From: Serinus canaria
Lineage: Eukaryota > Chordata > Aves > Passeriformes > Fringillidae
Reading direction: 5' to 3'
DNA: 64,000 nt
NCBI RefSeq assembly: GCF_022539315.1
Contig: NC_066333.1
Span: 12,119,001 to 12,183,000, forward strand
The position numbers were made by a program, and so were the translations under genes. Below the pieces are notes generated by a model, which did no database searches, was not told the origin of the DNA, and saw only the letters and a list, made by a program, of their open reading frames with translations. The stretch's first letter is position 1; every line of letters starts with the position of its first letter. Of the stretch, positions 25,635 through 38,670 are shown piece by piece.

Positions 25635-28600
25635 CTGTGGAGGTAAAGGGAGAGAGTCAGTGAGGGGCTGGGGGCGGCCTGGCCTGCACAGCCCCTCTTC
25701 CCCTCAGATTCATGTGCGTCAGCCATGGAAACGGTGCTGCCCAGCAGTGCTCCCCGGGGTCGGGATGAGAAGCAAACACTCCTAGACCTGAGGGTGTGGT
25801 GCAAGGTGAAGCACGGGCTGCTGCTAACACACACACCCTGGTCCCCACGGCTTGTATCCCCCACCATCCAGGCTGCTGAAATCCAAAATAAGCTCCCTGG
25901 AAGGCCGTGACAGCCTCTGGCTCACCTCATTTCCTCGGCCTTCTGCCTGTCCCTGCCAGCCTTTCTGCCTCCTGTATTGTCCATCAAACTTGGGTGAGGG
26001 TCCTGAGCACCCACACCCTTTGTGGGACACCTCCTGGCAGCAGGGACAGCGTGTCACCCTCCACGTGTCCCACCAGGAATGACCACTGACCCCAGGCCCT
26101 CCAGCCTGCCAGGTGTTATCAGTTACTACACACTTACACCATGTTTCTACAACACTGCATGTTTAGGGAATGCTACAGGGTGTTTGTTGTAAAACACGAG
26201 ATATTCATGCTGCTTTCCTCCCCCCAGTAGCTGGCAGTAGGTGACACTCCTGCGTCCATGAGCTGTCACATCTGCCCCTGGCATCTCCGCTGCCCTTTCA
26301 GTAAGGGCCTGAAAGTGCAGCTTCTCCCAGGCTCACCCCTGCCTGAGGAGCTGGGCTGCTGAGAGCAACTCAACAATGTCACAGTCAATTAAAGTCCATA
26401 GATGGAGGGATCCTGGAGGTGATTAATGCAGGAGTGCCTACTAATTTGTTAGAAACTGCTAATGAGGAGGAAAGGGGAGGGGGGAAAAAAGCATTGAAAT
26501 GAAACGGCTCTGCTTTCCAAAGGGCTCATGTCAAGTCAGGTCTCAAACAAGGCAAAAACTGTGCAAAACTGAAGGTTTAGGTACATCCACACAAAATGCC
26601 ACGGGCCAGGCAAAAATGGGGAATTTGTGTGTCCTGAAGAGTGTGGCAAGGTGATACATCTTGTTTAAGAAATGGGGGTGCAGGCAATCACCAGCAAATG
26701 GCACAGTGCCAGTGGAAGATCACAGCCACACTGGGGAGAAGGTCCTGCTTGCTGAACCACATGAGGCAAAGCCATCCCTTAAAAGCTTGTGCCACCCTGT
26801 CTCCAAACCCAACTCATTTTGGCCAATAAAAAATCCCCAAGGCAAAATTCTGCAGAGAGATTATGCAGATTCAAATATTTTGGGGATTTTTGTGTGGATG
26901 TGTGTGACAGCACTTTTTCCAACACAACCACTTTTAAAAGCCTCCCACAGGCTCTTGACAAGGCACAGGGCTGTACATGGTTACCCTCATTCTACCTAAC
27001 CCTCCTGAATCTCAGCCACCACCTGCAGTGTGCTGGGGTCCACCTGGGGCTGGTCCCTCCTACCCAGCACCTACAAGGCTGTTCCCACACTGGATGGTTC
27101 AATCTGCTCTTCAGACAGAAGAAATGCTTCCCACAAACAAGGGCTCATCTGAACCGAGTTTTCTCTCCTTTTCCCACTCCCATATGCAGTTTGTTTTCGC
27201 TTGAGACAATTTGCATGACAAGAGAATGACTGCTCTCCTCTCCCCACACAGCAACAGCTGCCTCTGAAATCAGGGTCCTTCCATATGCCCAGGGAGGATG
27301 GATGGAGGTGAGCAGCACCTCAACCTTTGATTCAGTGCAAGACCTTCTTCTGAGGCCACCAGACACCTCTGGACAGCAAGAGGGACCTCACAGTCCTCCA
27401 GCCCATAAGCACACCATACCCAGCATCATCCCGTGGGTAACAAGAATGAGATGAGGCAGCAGAAATGCACAGAATCCCTTTTTGTTCAGCTCTGATCTAA
27501 ACTGAACAGCTGAATCAGAGATGGAGCTTAGGCACCAGCTCAGCCCAAGGGCACTCCTTGTCACACACTCACACCAGGCTGTGGCAGTCACCTCTTGGAG
27601 GAGCAGGGCTTAGTCCCACCCAGAGGTTCCTCCCACCTGTCACTGGCGGATTTTCTCTTTCATTTTGTTTTAAATAAAGAGGTGCAATGCTGCTCTCTGG
27701 GCCTGCCAGGGTCTGGGGAAAGGCTCTGCATAGGCACCCCCTGGCACAGGCCCTTGGCCATGGCATGAGCAGACTCAGTCCATGCTTACTGCTCTAGCCC
27801 TGGTAGATCAGCCAACATCCTGCATCCCAGACTGGGATGGATGCTCTGGCTGCTCCTCACTTCTCCCTGCCACCAGGCTTCCTGGTACTCCAGGGCCCAA
27901 CAAAGTTAAAATCACTCCACAAATGCCACAAAAAGTGCACAATCCACTAAAATCCACCCGGTGGCAGGAGCAGAGGAGGGGCCTGCACTTTTCCTGCCCA
28001 CAGGAATTCCACCTGTGCTCACCAACCAACCAGGATAGCCTGAGAGACTCCTGGTAATCCAGCCAGAGCATCATCCTGTCTGAGCAGCTCCTCCATGTCC
28101 CTTGCTGCCACCCAACTGCTCTCCTGAGCTGGCACAGCCCATGTGGGGGACGTGGTGCCACCAGGGTGAGTGGACATCCCCAGCTCACCACAACAGCCTC
28201 CCCACTGTTGGCTTTACTTTCACACACAGAGCTCCTCAGTGGGCTCAGAGACAGCAAATCTGCAACATCCTGCACTACATTTTTCCTTCAGCAAGGGAAA
28301 AACTCCAGCTTTTCAGTACTGCTTGGAATAAAAAGCACCATTAGCTTGAAAGGCAGAATGCACTCCTGGACCCTGCTCTCAGAAATCCATCCCACCAGGC
28401 CAGTGCATACACAAGCATACATCACTCACAATAGCTGCTACTGCACTAAAAAAACACACTCAGCAACTCCAAGATCTGCTTCTAAAGGGAATGTCAATGT
28501 AAAAGGGAAGGTTCTTTTGGTCTGTAGGATTTCAATAATTCAGCTAGAAATTTCAATCAAGGTATTATGCAGTTTGGTCTTCTGAATTAGGTGGACAGAT

Positions 28601-31600
28601 GGCAATTCATCAACCAAAACAAAACACACAACTCAACGTAAGGTCACTTTGATGACTTGCAGCTACAAACAAAACAAACCAGTGCAGTAGGATGAAGTTC
28701 TCTGCTGGCTACATTTAGCATCCACAGAAGATCCTAAAGTATTTCCCCCTCTTCCATTATTCCTGAACATGATCTTTCAGGAGCTTTTTTTTTTTTTTAA
28801 GCAAGCTGTTCTGGAGTTCTTTTTCTAGAAAACAGCAAACTCTAATCTGAATTTCTACAGGATGAGTCACATCTGTGTTTTAAGATGCCTTTCCCTTCCT
28901 CCCTCCCTGCAGTTCTCCTCCATCCCCCATGATGGGCCCTGCCAGCCAGGAGAGAACTTCATCAAAAACACACACAGTGTGATTATAAAACACCAACCAA
29001 GTGATCAGCCATGGCCACCACACACCAAAGTCACCCTGTGAACAGCAGATGGACGAGATGCTGCTGGCACCACCACGAGCCACAGGCAAAGGCCACCCAA
29101 CACAAGGAGCAGGGTCAAACCTCAGCCCAGAGGCAGCAGTGGCACTGGAGGGACAGCAGGAGGGACAGCAGGGACTGGTGCCAGCCCATGCTCCTGACCG
29201 TGTGGCACCATGCCCCAGCAGCCAGTATGGAACCAGAACAGAGATGGTTACAGAGCTGCTGGCAGAGGGACACAGGCTCTGTCCTTCTTTGGTGGGGGAC
29301 AGAACAAAAGGGGCCCCGTTGTGGTGCAGGCCTGGGTGGAGATGTTCAAACATGTCAGGGGAGGCACCCATGGCTCCAAGCAGATGAAAAAGTCCCTTTC
29401 AAGACCTGCCATCACCCAGGTCTCCCCACCACAGCAGCAGGGCAGGGCTGGCTGGGGGGCAGCAAGAAAAAAGGGACAAGTCAGGAGGAAATGTGTCCCA
29501 CTTCTTTCCCCAAACACTGAGGAAGAGGAACAAGCTCTCATCAGCAGAGCTCCTCTCAGAGACACTTCATGTATTTGACCATTTTGTATCAGATTTACAC
29601 CTAAAATGTGCTTTAGCTGCACCTTCTCAGGACTTCCTACACATGAGCCATGAGCTGTTCCTGCAAGCTGCTCCTGCATGCTGCACGAGTTTAGGAGAGC
29701 AACAAGGTGGGAGTTCCTGACCCCTTGATCTCTGCCAGCCCTGCTGGGAGCTGGTTTTGTCAGCTCTGAAGAGGTGGAGACAGCTGCACCCCTCTGTCAG
29801 CAGGGACACGGCATCACACAAACATTTGGGAAACAAGGAGGGGCACAGGGCTCTTGGCAGCCTCACAGAGATCAGCACACAAATGCCACCACCACCACCA
29901 GCCTTTTATTTCTTGAAGAATAAAAGAAACAGAGCCCTTTGTGTCTGCCAGTGAAGGCACAAATTCTGGCATTTGACCCCAGGAATTTGGCCTCCATTTC
30001 CACTAGAGCTGACCCATTGGCTGCCACAGGGACACCCACACTGCCACAGCACGTGATGGCAGGGGGTGCTGGGGGTGCTGCAGAACCAGCTGAGCACAGC
30101 CCCTGGTGATGTGACACCTCCAGGCACTGCCTGCAGGGCAGGTCCAAAGGTGGATTTTGAAGTGGGCTCCTGAGTTTAAAGCTGCTCTGGGAAGCACAAC
30201 CCACACCTGCACTGGCAGTGCCAGGGCACCACGGCACAGCTGGAGATGCAGGCACACATCCTGGTGTGATTCACACTCCAAGGAATCGCTCCTGAGGGAC
30301 ACTCCCAAGCCAGCAAGCACTCACCTTGAAGAGACACGCAGTAAACGTGTGTGGAGTGCAGGCAGGGCTGGCCACAGGGATCATACGGGCCCCAGCCACG
30401 ATGACAGGCTGTGGAAATGTGAGAAATTCAGGTGCTGTTCTCAGTCCAGACATGAGGAGGAGGCTGCAGGATGTCCCTGCCTGCCCACCAGGGCTCTCAC
30501 TCCAGGAGGGGATCACAGTTTATCCACTAACACCTGGGTGCAGATCAGGACATTGGCTGTGCCCTGATCACTCCACCATCCCTCACCATCCACTGACAGG
30601 GCTGGGCTCTAACCACAACATGACAAACCTCCAACTCCTCAAATGTCCCTACTAAAGCTGATTTAAAAATGCACTGAAATGTCAACAGCTTCTGCCTCAT
30701 CAGCCAGCTATCCCAGCCAGCTCAAAGTCACACAAGGATGAACTCTGCAGCTCCATGGGATTTATCATCACCTGCTGCAATATGACACAAACACAAAATA
30801 GCAAAGCAGTCAAGACAATTTCTGCTCCTCTTGGAACTGATTTGCCTGTCTGCATTCTCCTCATCCTCCTCTGTCCCTCTGAGAAGATGTACACAGCAGC
30901 CCATGCAGACAGGTACAGGACTGAGTTTCCTGCTTCCCTGCTGGGAGCAGATGTCACCACACCAGTGGCAATCACCAAGGCATGACATGCCACAACAGAC
31001 TGTCCCACACTGCGGTCAGTGGGGGAAAAAAACAGAAGTAAAAAAAAGGCTGCAGACCAAAGATGGGAGTACATCTCCCAAAGATCTAATACTTTTCCTC
31101 AGCTCAACCAAGAGTCTGAGATCAACATGCTGAGCTCCACTATGAATTATAGCCAGGCTCAATAACTTTATCCTCTGCATCTTGCTTCCCCCACACCCAA
31201 AGGAAGAAGGAAAAAAAAAAACCTCCATGATCCCACACAAAGGCATGCTGGGCCAGACCAAAAATAGTTTTGGAGAGAAGCAGGCTGAAAAACACTCAGG
31301 TAGCAGGAGATAACATCTGCCTGAAACAAGAGCCATCTGGCACCAAGGAAAAAGCCACATGGAAGTTTATCCACAACTAGTCAGCTCTCCAGAGAAGGAA
31401 AAAACCCCTCCCCTTTCCAGTTATCAGCACAGCCAAACCAGAAATTAACTGACAGAAGAAACAGGGACTGTTTCACACCAGTGCATGACAGGAACCTGAG
31501 TCCCTCAAAATCCTTGTGAGGAACCTGGTAGGATGGCAGGAAAACCAGGGTCTCCAACAGACCAACCCAGGAAGCCCCAGAATTCTGCTTTTGACTGAGC

Positions 31601-34600
31601 TCTGCAATTTTCTTCTGCAATTTAGAGAAAATCCATGGCAGAAACATCTCTAAAGTCTTCTGAAGTACCTGACAAATTTTGGAATAATACACATTAGTGA
31701 CTACTTTCAACTGGTTCCATTTTTAACTGACTTTCTTTCTCTACACGTGATCCCTTCCACTGACCCTTAATTAAAACCATCCACTCATTTGATTTATCCA
31801 AACCCATCTCTTGGAGAGATGAAGTATTTTGAAGTAGAATGCTTCAGCTATGGAAAAAGCAATGAAGTATCTCTTTTTGATAAAAGAAGGCCTACACTTG
31901 ATAAAACAAGTAATTAAGTAATTTCTCAGTCAAGAAAGAAATTCCATTTTAAGAGTTTGTGATCTCAGCTACCAGTTGTGCCTTTGTGGTAGTAGAATAT
32001 TTAAGACATCTCAATCCTATCCCTCCACACCTTCCTGCAAGCTGGCATCATGGGGGATGCCTGGATCCAGCATGGTTTTTCCAGCTTCTGCTGCTTTGGC
32101 CAGGGCAGCTCAGCTCTGACAGATGAGAGATAAAATGCTCAAAGCTGGTGACAGGGAAATTGCAGGGGACAGCACAACTCTGTTTACAGCACTTGGAGAC
32201 TGAGAAACAGGAGACTGAGTTTTAACTCCGAGGTCCAGGACTTTTCATCTTTTGTGATCATGGAGTATATTTAGCTCTGGTATGTAGCTTGCTCCCATCC
32301 GTGGGGAACAAGTTCTTCATAAAAGTCGTATTTAGAAGTGACCCGGTGTCCTTGCTACCAAATTATCAGCACAACAACTGTCTGGTTCCCTGGCTGGTGC
32401 CCTCAGCGCCAGGGCAGGATGCCCAGGGCTGCATTCATCATTCCAATTACTGGGCATGTGCTTAATACTACGAGTTGGGGCCCATATGCCAGCAGCTGCT
32501 CAAAGGAAACATGAGATCAAGCACAAGCTGAGCTGCTCTGGAAATTCAGACGTGTGCATCAATCTGCCACACTGGGACTCTGTGGCACCAGCCAGAGAGT
32601 GAATTCAACACAGGTGAATTTTGGATCTGCCACTCCCCAGCTCGTGCACCAACAGGAAAGGACTCAGGTCTCTGCTGCTGAGGAGGATGAAGAGGAAATC
32701 CATTCCAGAGGCAATGGAATCACACAGAGAAGATGGCACAACTCAAGCCATGTGCTGTGAAGACAAAGCTAGAGCCAGCTCAGGCTGTCTCTCCATCACA
32801 CACAAGCCCTGACTGCCCAGGAATGGCTCAGATCCTTCACTCAGAGCCTGTCCCTTGCAACAGGTCTGAGCTCACATCATTCACAGAGCCAAGTGTGAGG
32901 TCACTGTATCACACCAAACTTTTGTATTGTTCTACAGGCAGAACGTGAGCAAAGTCTGCCCCAACCTCAAAAAACAGGCACACCAAACCCTTGGGTCTGA
33001 CACCAGCATTTGGCATCTTGAAGTAGTGTTCAAGAAAATTCTCAAAGCTCTCTGAGCTGCTTATAAATACATATTTATCCTTCAAAAACACTAAATAAAA
33101 TAATAGAAAAATAAGAAAGATTTCTTTCTGACTGGCAAGCATTTGGTCTGAGCAGCAGTCACCATGCATGAGAACCAGCAGCTGAAGCCGTTTGGAAAAT
33201 GGATTTGGACATTTCTTAGGAAATGCCCCCTTTCCCCCACAAGCTTTCATGTTCCTGGCACAGGATAACACCAGGTGCTGGGTGCTCCATCCCCATGAGC
33301 CTGGCAGAGTGGGCTGGGATCCTGCAGCCTCCAGCTCTGGGTAGGTGGGCACTGGGAAGCTGGAGCAGGGGGATGCCAGCTGACAGAGGCTGGGCACAGC
33401 ACGTGCCCCTTTTATAAGCATAACCACAGAAAAGATGAAAGTTTGTTGCCTTTTATTTTTAACCCAATAGAGAAATTTTAAGGATAAACAGCTGCAAGGG
33501 AGGCTGGGTTGACACAAAGGGAGACTTTCTTCACTTCCTAACTGCAGCAGCATCAATGCATGAAATTTCAAACTCAAAGAGATTTAACTCTTTCTGATGT
33601 TGCCAGAGACCAAATGTGGGCCAGAGGCAGAGGGTCACCAAAACAAGTAACTACACACGGATGGGGTCTCTGGAGCAATGACATCCAATGTGCAGCTATG
33701 GAAAGAGCTGGATCCTACCACAAGAGACAGCTTTATGTTTGCAAGAGCTCAGTCAGTCACTGGTAGATCTCCCACACAGATAGCTCCTTCGCTGAGGCAC
33801 AGCCACAGGAATGCATCTGCCATATGCTGTGTCCAGAGCAGCAAGCACAGAGGAGAACCAGGGAATCCCCACTCCCTGCACAGACTCAAACCTGCCTCCA
33901 CCTCCAGAGTCCCAGAGGAGGGAACCACGAGGTGGGACCAAGCAGCTCTGCCACATCACCTGATCACATGAAGCATGGCAGCTGCAGGGACACGCTGGCA
34001 CTGCCAGGTGCCTCCAAGCAAAGCACAGTCTGCAAGCCCCAGGCTGAGCCCCAGGCCCAATGCTGCTTCCCTAAACTCAGCAGCCGGATCTCCGAGTCAC
34101 AGACATATCCTTTGCCTTGCATTACTGTTAAGATCTCTGGTTACAACAAGCTAGAAACTTCTTTTCCAAACAGGATTTACTACTGTCTCCGGGCTGTCTG
34201 CTGTGCAAGTGCCTCCCCTGCCCAGGACAGCAGGAAGAAGGAGAGAGGCTCCTCATGGTTTCTCTTTCTGTTCCGCCTAGCCCTGGCAATATTTACAGCT
34301 GCATTGAGGTGTCTGGGGCTGGGGGGGGAAGCCTTCAGTCTATAAATAATCCTCTCTGGTATTTGGGTAATTTTCATAGTTTCCATTCATTTCAGGTTTC
34401 ACCAAAACTTGTGTTTTGTGGCTTGATAGCTGGGACATGACTGGCTGCTTGCTCTTCCTTAACTGCCCAGGAGTTAACGGTTCTTCATTCATTCCTGCCC
34501 TGCCAAGCCCAGCTCGCTCACCAAGCACCCTGTGCCCCATGACAATCATCTTTTGGAAACCACAATGCCAACCCCTGGGCACAAACACTTTGCAGAGACG

Positions 34601-37600
34601 GGAACTGCAGGAGGGAGAGCCAGGCAACATCTCACACCAGGGGCAAAGCAGCCGAGCCACTGAGCTTCCTTTGGGAAAGGTTGGGATCCACCCAGTGTGG
34701 TGCAGACAGACAACAGCAATTCAGTGACAGACCCTGACAAACTCCTCATCTACCCTCATATCCCACTGAGGGCCAAGGAAATTGTGGGTCCAAGGGAATG
34801 CAGGTGTGGAGCTTGGCAGGCTCTTAATTTTGTTGGTCTACTGAGGAGACAAAGAAGGAACTGGCAGCCAAGCTCTGCTGCTCGACCGAGCACCTGAGGC
34901 TTTGCTCAGAAGCCACAGAGCAGCCCAGTTGTGGTGCTCAGGTAAAGGTGGTGCTCAGGTAAACACATTCTGTAAAACCCACATTTCCAGTGATTCTGCT
35001 GCAGCAATGACTGAATTCAATTAAATTCTTGTTTACTGATGCTTGCAAATAATGATATATAATCCCCTGCCTACAGCCCTCCATTCTCCTGGTTCCTGTC
35101 TCTTGGCAACTGATAAATAATTTATAATGTTCTCCACTGTATGTGCTAACTGCAGCTCTGCTGGTTTAATGATGAAACCAATGCCTAAGAACTGCAACAG
35201 GAACTGCCTAGATCACAAGGAACATGTAATCAGTCGATCCCACACTCCTCTGGATGTGAAACCAAAAGCAAACTGTTGGAAAAAAAAAAAGTTTTCAAAA
35301 GCTGCGGCTGCAGGGTAGGAAGGGCACCCAGAGAACTGCAGATAATCTGCAAGGTGCTCCTGCCAACAAGAGGAGTTTTAACGGGCTTCACCATTTTGCT
35401 CTTCTCTGCTCCCATGCGTGGCAGGACTTGCCAGAGGCTGCTTTTATTGGCAACTTCTCTCCCGCACTACCAAGTCTCTGGGTTCGCATCTCAAGGTGCT
35501 GCTACTTTGGGGGCTATGAAAGCTCTTGCAGCCCCCATGCAAGGAGAGCTATAAAAAAGCAGCATTTGGTCTATGCAGACTAACGTGGCTATTGCCCCAA
35601 AAAAGGGGAGACTCTTCCTTTCATGGCAGCTGTTTTTCAAGGCCTTCCAGCAGAGCTGTAAGCGCTTGCGAGAAGCGGCGTGTTTGAACCACACACAGCA
35701 CACGTACACGGGGTGTGCACTATTGTGGCAACACAGCCTCTTCCATCCAGAAACTCATTGGAATGAGATTACCCAGGCAGTTGGCAACTGTGGCCATAAG
35801 GGCAGAGGAATGAAAGTTTTATTGTTAGCAGATTTTTTTTCTCTTAAAAAAAAAAAAAAGGAAAAAGAAAAAAAGCACCCCCAAAAAAACGAGCAGAGAG
35901 CAGGGAAGGGATGAAGTATTGCTGTTGACAAAGGCCAAAATCCCATCTATTTATATTAGAGTCACACAAAAACCACACCAGGGCAGTGCTCAAAAGCTTT
36001 AAAAAATGCACCTACTTTCTTAATGCTCTTAGAAAATAATAATAAAAAACCTTATCAATATTCACTTTCTGAAATGGTGTAAAAAAAGAGCTGCATCAAT
36101 CATTAAACAGTTAAATGAGGGCAGTATGACAGTCACTATTGTTCTCGTGAAGCACACTTGTCTTTTGCCGAGCAGCTGCCAGATCCTATTAGATGTATAA
36201 AAAGAGGACTTTTCTAACCGAGTAGGGATGGTATAAGCTATTGAAAACAGCAGACAAAAGCCCACTTTTGCAGACTATTCAAGCCTTGTATAACATCTGT
36301 CCAAAATCAATTTTTGACCTAATGTTACTTTCATTAAGTAACAGACTTTGTTTCCAATGCAATTTGTTTTCTAGGATAAAACTGTATCCTAAGCGTTATT
36401 ACGTGGGAAATGGCACAGAGGAAGCAGAGGATCTTATTTGAGAAACATGAGAACAGAATTTGCTTAATTGTTTTGACACCTTAAGTACTATAATAGAGAA
36501 ACTATTTTCCATTTATTTGAATTCCTGTGAATTCTTGAAGTTGGCAAAGCAGAGAGCAACGCACTGGGTTTATTATGACTAAGATTTACTGAGGATAAAG
36601 AAGGATCTTTGGGAATTACATTAAAGCGGACAAATGCACAAAACTTCGGAAATCTCCACCAGAAATAAAGTATTCTGAACATTAACAACAGCTGTTGAAA
36701 CTGTCCACTCTTGATGGCAAAGGTTTTTTTCACACATTTTAAATAATGAGGAAGTTGATTTGTGAATCTGATTTCAAACAGACCGTTAGGAAACATTTCC
36801 ACTTACCCAAAGGGTCTCTGAATGAAGGCTGGATGTAGCTGTTGCACACCTATGGTAAAACCTAAAAAAAAAAGTTCAGGAAAAAAAGGAAATATTAATG
36901 AATGGCATCCATTGTAACATTCAACTCGTAAGACACAGGCAGAATTACAGCACACGTCTTTGCATTTGATCTGCTATGCATGTGAGCAAATTCAGAGCCC
37001 CATTTAGAAACAAGTTAAATTTAACATGCATATGTGATATGCACGAGGAGCAGATGGGAATTCATGATGAAAGCCCAGTGTGAACGTGCTGCTATGGAAC
37101 AGACAATAGGGAATAAAGCCTTATTTTACACACTGGGTACTGTGGTCATTAAACCGAAGGGAGAAATGACAAAGTGGATCTTACTGTTAATTCTCATGTA
37201 ACAAAGAGGTCAACGGGCAAACAGATCTGCCGTGGAAGGAAACAGCTTTAACAGTTATATGAACTTCGGTGAGTAACACTAGTGCAGCAGGGCTGAGTAA
37301 GAAGATACAGCAGAGAGGTAACTGGACCAGGCAGTGTCCTAAGCCAGCAATCAGAACTATGGCGGACAGATAAATGTGCATCGTCAGATCAGATGATTCC
37401 AGCCCGAGGAACTTGTTTCCCTGTCTTACAAGTTATTCTAATAGAGAGAGATGGGATCTCCTGGATGCCTCACCAGTTTGAATACTCCTTGGTTTTGCTC
37501 CCAAATACGCCAGGTTCACATTTGCTTTCCTGCCGTCAATGATGGGGTTTGGGTCTTTGCATGCTCTTTCAGCAGCAGCTCTGTCTGCCATGGTCACCTG

Positions 37601-38466
37601 GAATCGAGCACAGCCTTGTTTGTAGCAACAGCGCTTTGTAAACACTCCAGCAACAGGCACTGAAGTGGAGTTTATTTATTGTTCTATTTTGAATCGGGAG
37701 CTGAACTCCCTTCGTGCAGCCTCGCTTGCACGGCGAGATGGGAAGGGCTGCTGGGACTCGATGGAAAAGCGGGCGCTCCCCCCGCGCCCGGTTTCCCCGC
37801 TGGGCCGCTGCCAGCTGTTTTCCCCTGCCCTTCCACCTCCTCCCCGTGCCTTTTTTAAAAAGCTGGCGGAGCCCTTCCCAAAACCCCCGGCGCACAGGAG
37901 CTCAGTGCAGCTCCGGCGGGATGCGGGGACCCGCACGGACATCGGGAGGGGGGAGCAGGTGCTGAAACGAACGGCACGGCCTCGGCCAACACGGGGGGCT
38001 CCTCCCGGGCCCCCAGCCCAGCCTTTGTCCTGACCCAGTCTCTCATTCCCGCAGCGGGCACAAGCTCCGCGGCAGCCACGGGACGGGCGGCGGCTCCGCA
38101 GCGCCCGGCACCGGGGGGTCCTCCCGGCCACACCGGGACTTTGTCCGGGAGTTTGTCCGGCCACACCGGGAGTTTGTCACCGCACCGGCGGGCTCGCCAG
38201 TCCGGGGCTCGGCTGCCGGCCCCTTCCCCGGGGCACGGGGGGCAGCGGGGGCAGCACCCGTCCCGCCGCAGAGCGGAGCGGAGCAGAGCGGCACTTACAA
38301 AGCCGTATCCTCGGGATTTGCCGGTCTGCCGGTCCGTGATCACCACCGCCTCCTCGATGTCCCCGAAGACCTCGAAGTACTTCCTGAGGGAGGAGTCGGT
38401 GGTGTGGTAGGGCAGCCCCCCGACGAAGATCTTGGTGAAGGTGGTGTCCTTCTGCACGGTGTGCAT
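25331..38466 (-). CDS. RBM38: RBM38 (RNPC1/SEB4-type) RNA-binding protein, complete, 4 coding exons
   Basis: This gene encodes a single-RRM RNA-binding protein of 216 residues. The family binds GU/AU-rich mRNA sites to control stability, translation and splicing; it is known as a p53 target and a regulator of erythroid and muscle splicing. Coding exons on the minus strand are 38466-38299, 37597-37474, 36861-36807 and 25634-25331; they join in frame with GT/AG ends (168+124+55+304 nt). The RRM lies at about residues 8-88, with RNP2 (KIFVGGL, residues 12-18) and RNP1 (KSRGYGFV, residues 50-57, split by the exon 1/2 junction). The C-terminal half is rich in Y, A, Q and P and ends in the family-typical QLQPDRMQ. 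The start at 38466 is the first ATG in this frame and has A at -3. The human protein has an N-terminal extension not seen here. The last intron is 11.2 kb. Confidence 0.96.
25635..36806 (-). other. RBM38 intron 3 (11.2 kb)
   Basis: The intron is bounded by GTAAGT and CTCCACAG. No embedded gene is recognised. It contains a short 17-bp tandem duplication near 34931, a CpG-bearing block at 35330-35730 with a TATA-like element and a GATA palindrome, and an AT-rich block (35930-36800) just past exon 3. The rest is unremarkable single-copy sequence with A/T homopolymers (for example 14 T at 28785-28798 and 14 A at 35846-35859). Confidence 0.8.
34931..34963 (+). repeat. 17-bp tandem duplication
   Basis: GTGGTGCTCAGGTAAA occurs at 34931-34946 and again, perfectly, at 34948-34963. 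Confidence 0.85.
36807..36861 (-). CDS. RBM38: RBM38 coding exon 3 (55 nt)
   Basis: This short exon is absent from simple long-ORF searches. It reads [18 protein letters not shown] plus two bases of glycine. It is flanked by an AG acceptor behind an A-interrupted T tract and by a GTAAGT donor. It was identified by homology to the conserved IGVQQLHP segment and by phase: it alone links exon 2 (phase 1) with exon 4 (phase 2). Confidence 0.93.
36862..37473 (-). other. RBM38 intron 2 (612 bp)
   Basis: The intron is bounded by GTGAGG and TTTTAG. It is AT-rich and I see no coding or repeat feature in it. Confidence 0.85.
37474..37597 (-). CDS. RBM38: RBM38 coding exon 2 (end of RRM)
   Basis: The acceptor ends in TTCCAG just before GTGACC, and the exon continues RNP1 with [15 protein letters not shown]. 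It ends ...PRSIQTG with one base of the glycine codon before a GTGAGG donor. It supplies the last RRM strands. Confidence 0.95.
37598..38298 (-). other. RBM38 intron 1 (701 bp)
   Basis: The intron is bounded by GTAAGT and TTCCAG. Most of it is GC-rich CpG-island sequence containing the minisatellite at 38124-38178. Apparent ORFs here are GC-driven open frames. Confidence 0.85.
38124..38178 (+). repeat. Minisatellite in RBM38 intron 1
   Basis: The plus strand has the unit CCGGCCACACCGGGA followed by (C/G)TTTGTC at 38124-38145 and again at 38157-38178. A partial copy (CGGGAGTTTGTC) lies between them. It is about 120 nt inside the intron from the exon 1 donor. Confidence 0.8.
38299..38466 (-). 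CDS. RBM38: RBM38 coding exon 1 (residues 1-56)
   Basis: The exon starts at ATG 38466 (MHTVQKD...) and carries RNP2 and most of RNP1. It ends after a TTT codon at a strong GTAAGT donor (38298-38293). The phase is 0. It lies inside a CpG island. Confidence 0.95.
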
Positions 38467-38653
38467 GGTGCCGGCAGCGGCCGGCCCCGGCCGGCATCCA
38501 CCCCGAGCAGAGCCGCGCCCCGCCGAGCCCCCCGCGGCGGCCGAAGGCAGCGGAGCGGCGGCGGCTCCCGGGCCCTACAGCCGCCTCATGGCCGCGCCTG
38601 GAGCCGGAGCACGGCCCCGTCGAGCCCGCCGGTGCCGGTGAGTAGCGGCCGCC

Positions 38654-38670
38654 CCGCCGCCGCCGCCGCC
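38654..38670 (+). repeat. Short CCG trinucleotide run in the RBM38 5' region
   Basis: About 5.7 copies of CCG (CGG on the transcribed strand) lie about 190 bp upstream of the RBM38 ATG. Confidence 0.8.

Noticed and set aside
25657..25867. N-terminal extension of RBM38 exon 4 open frame upstream of 25634
   Set aside because: A clear CTCCACAG acceptor and the phase of exon 3 place the exon start at 25634; the upstream residues are intron translation.
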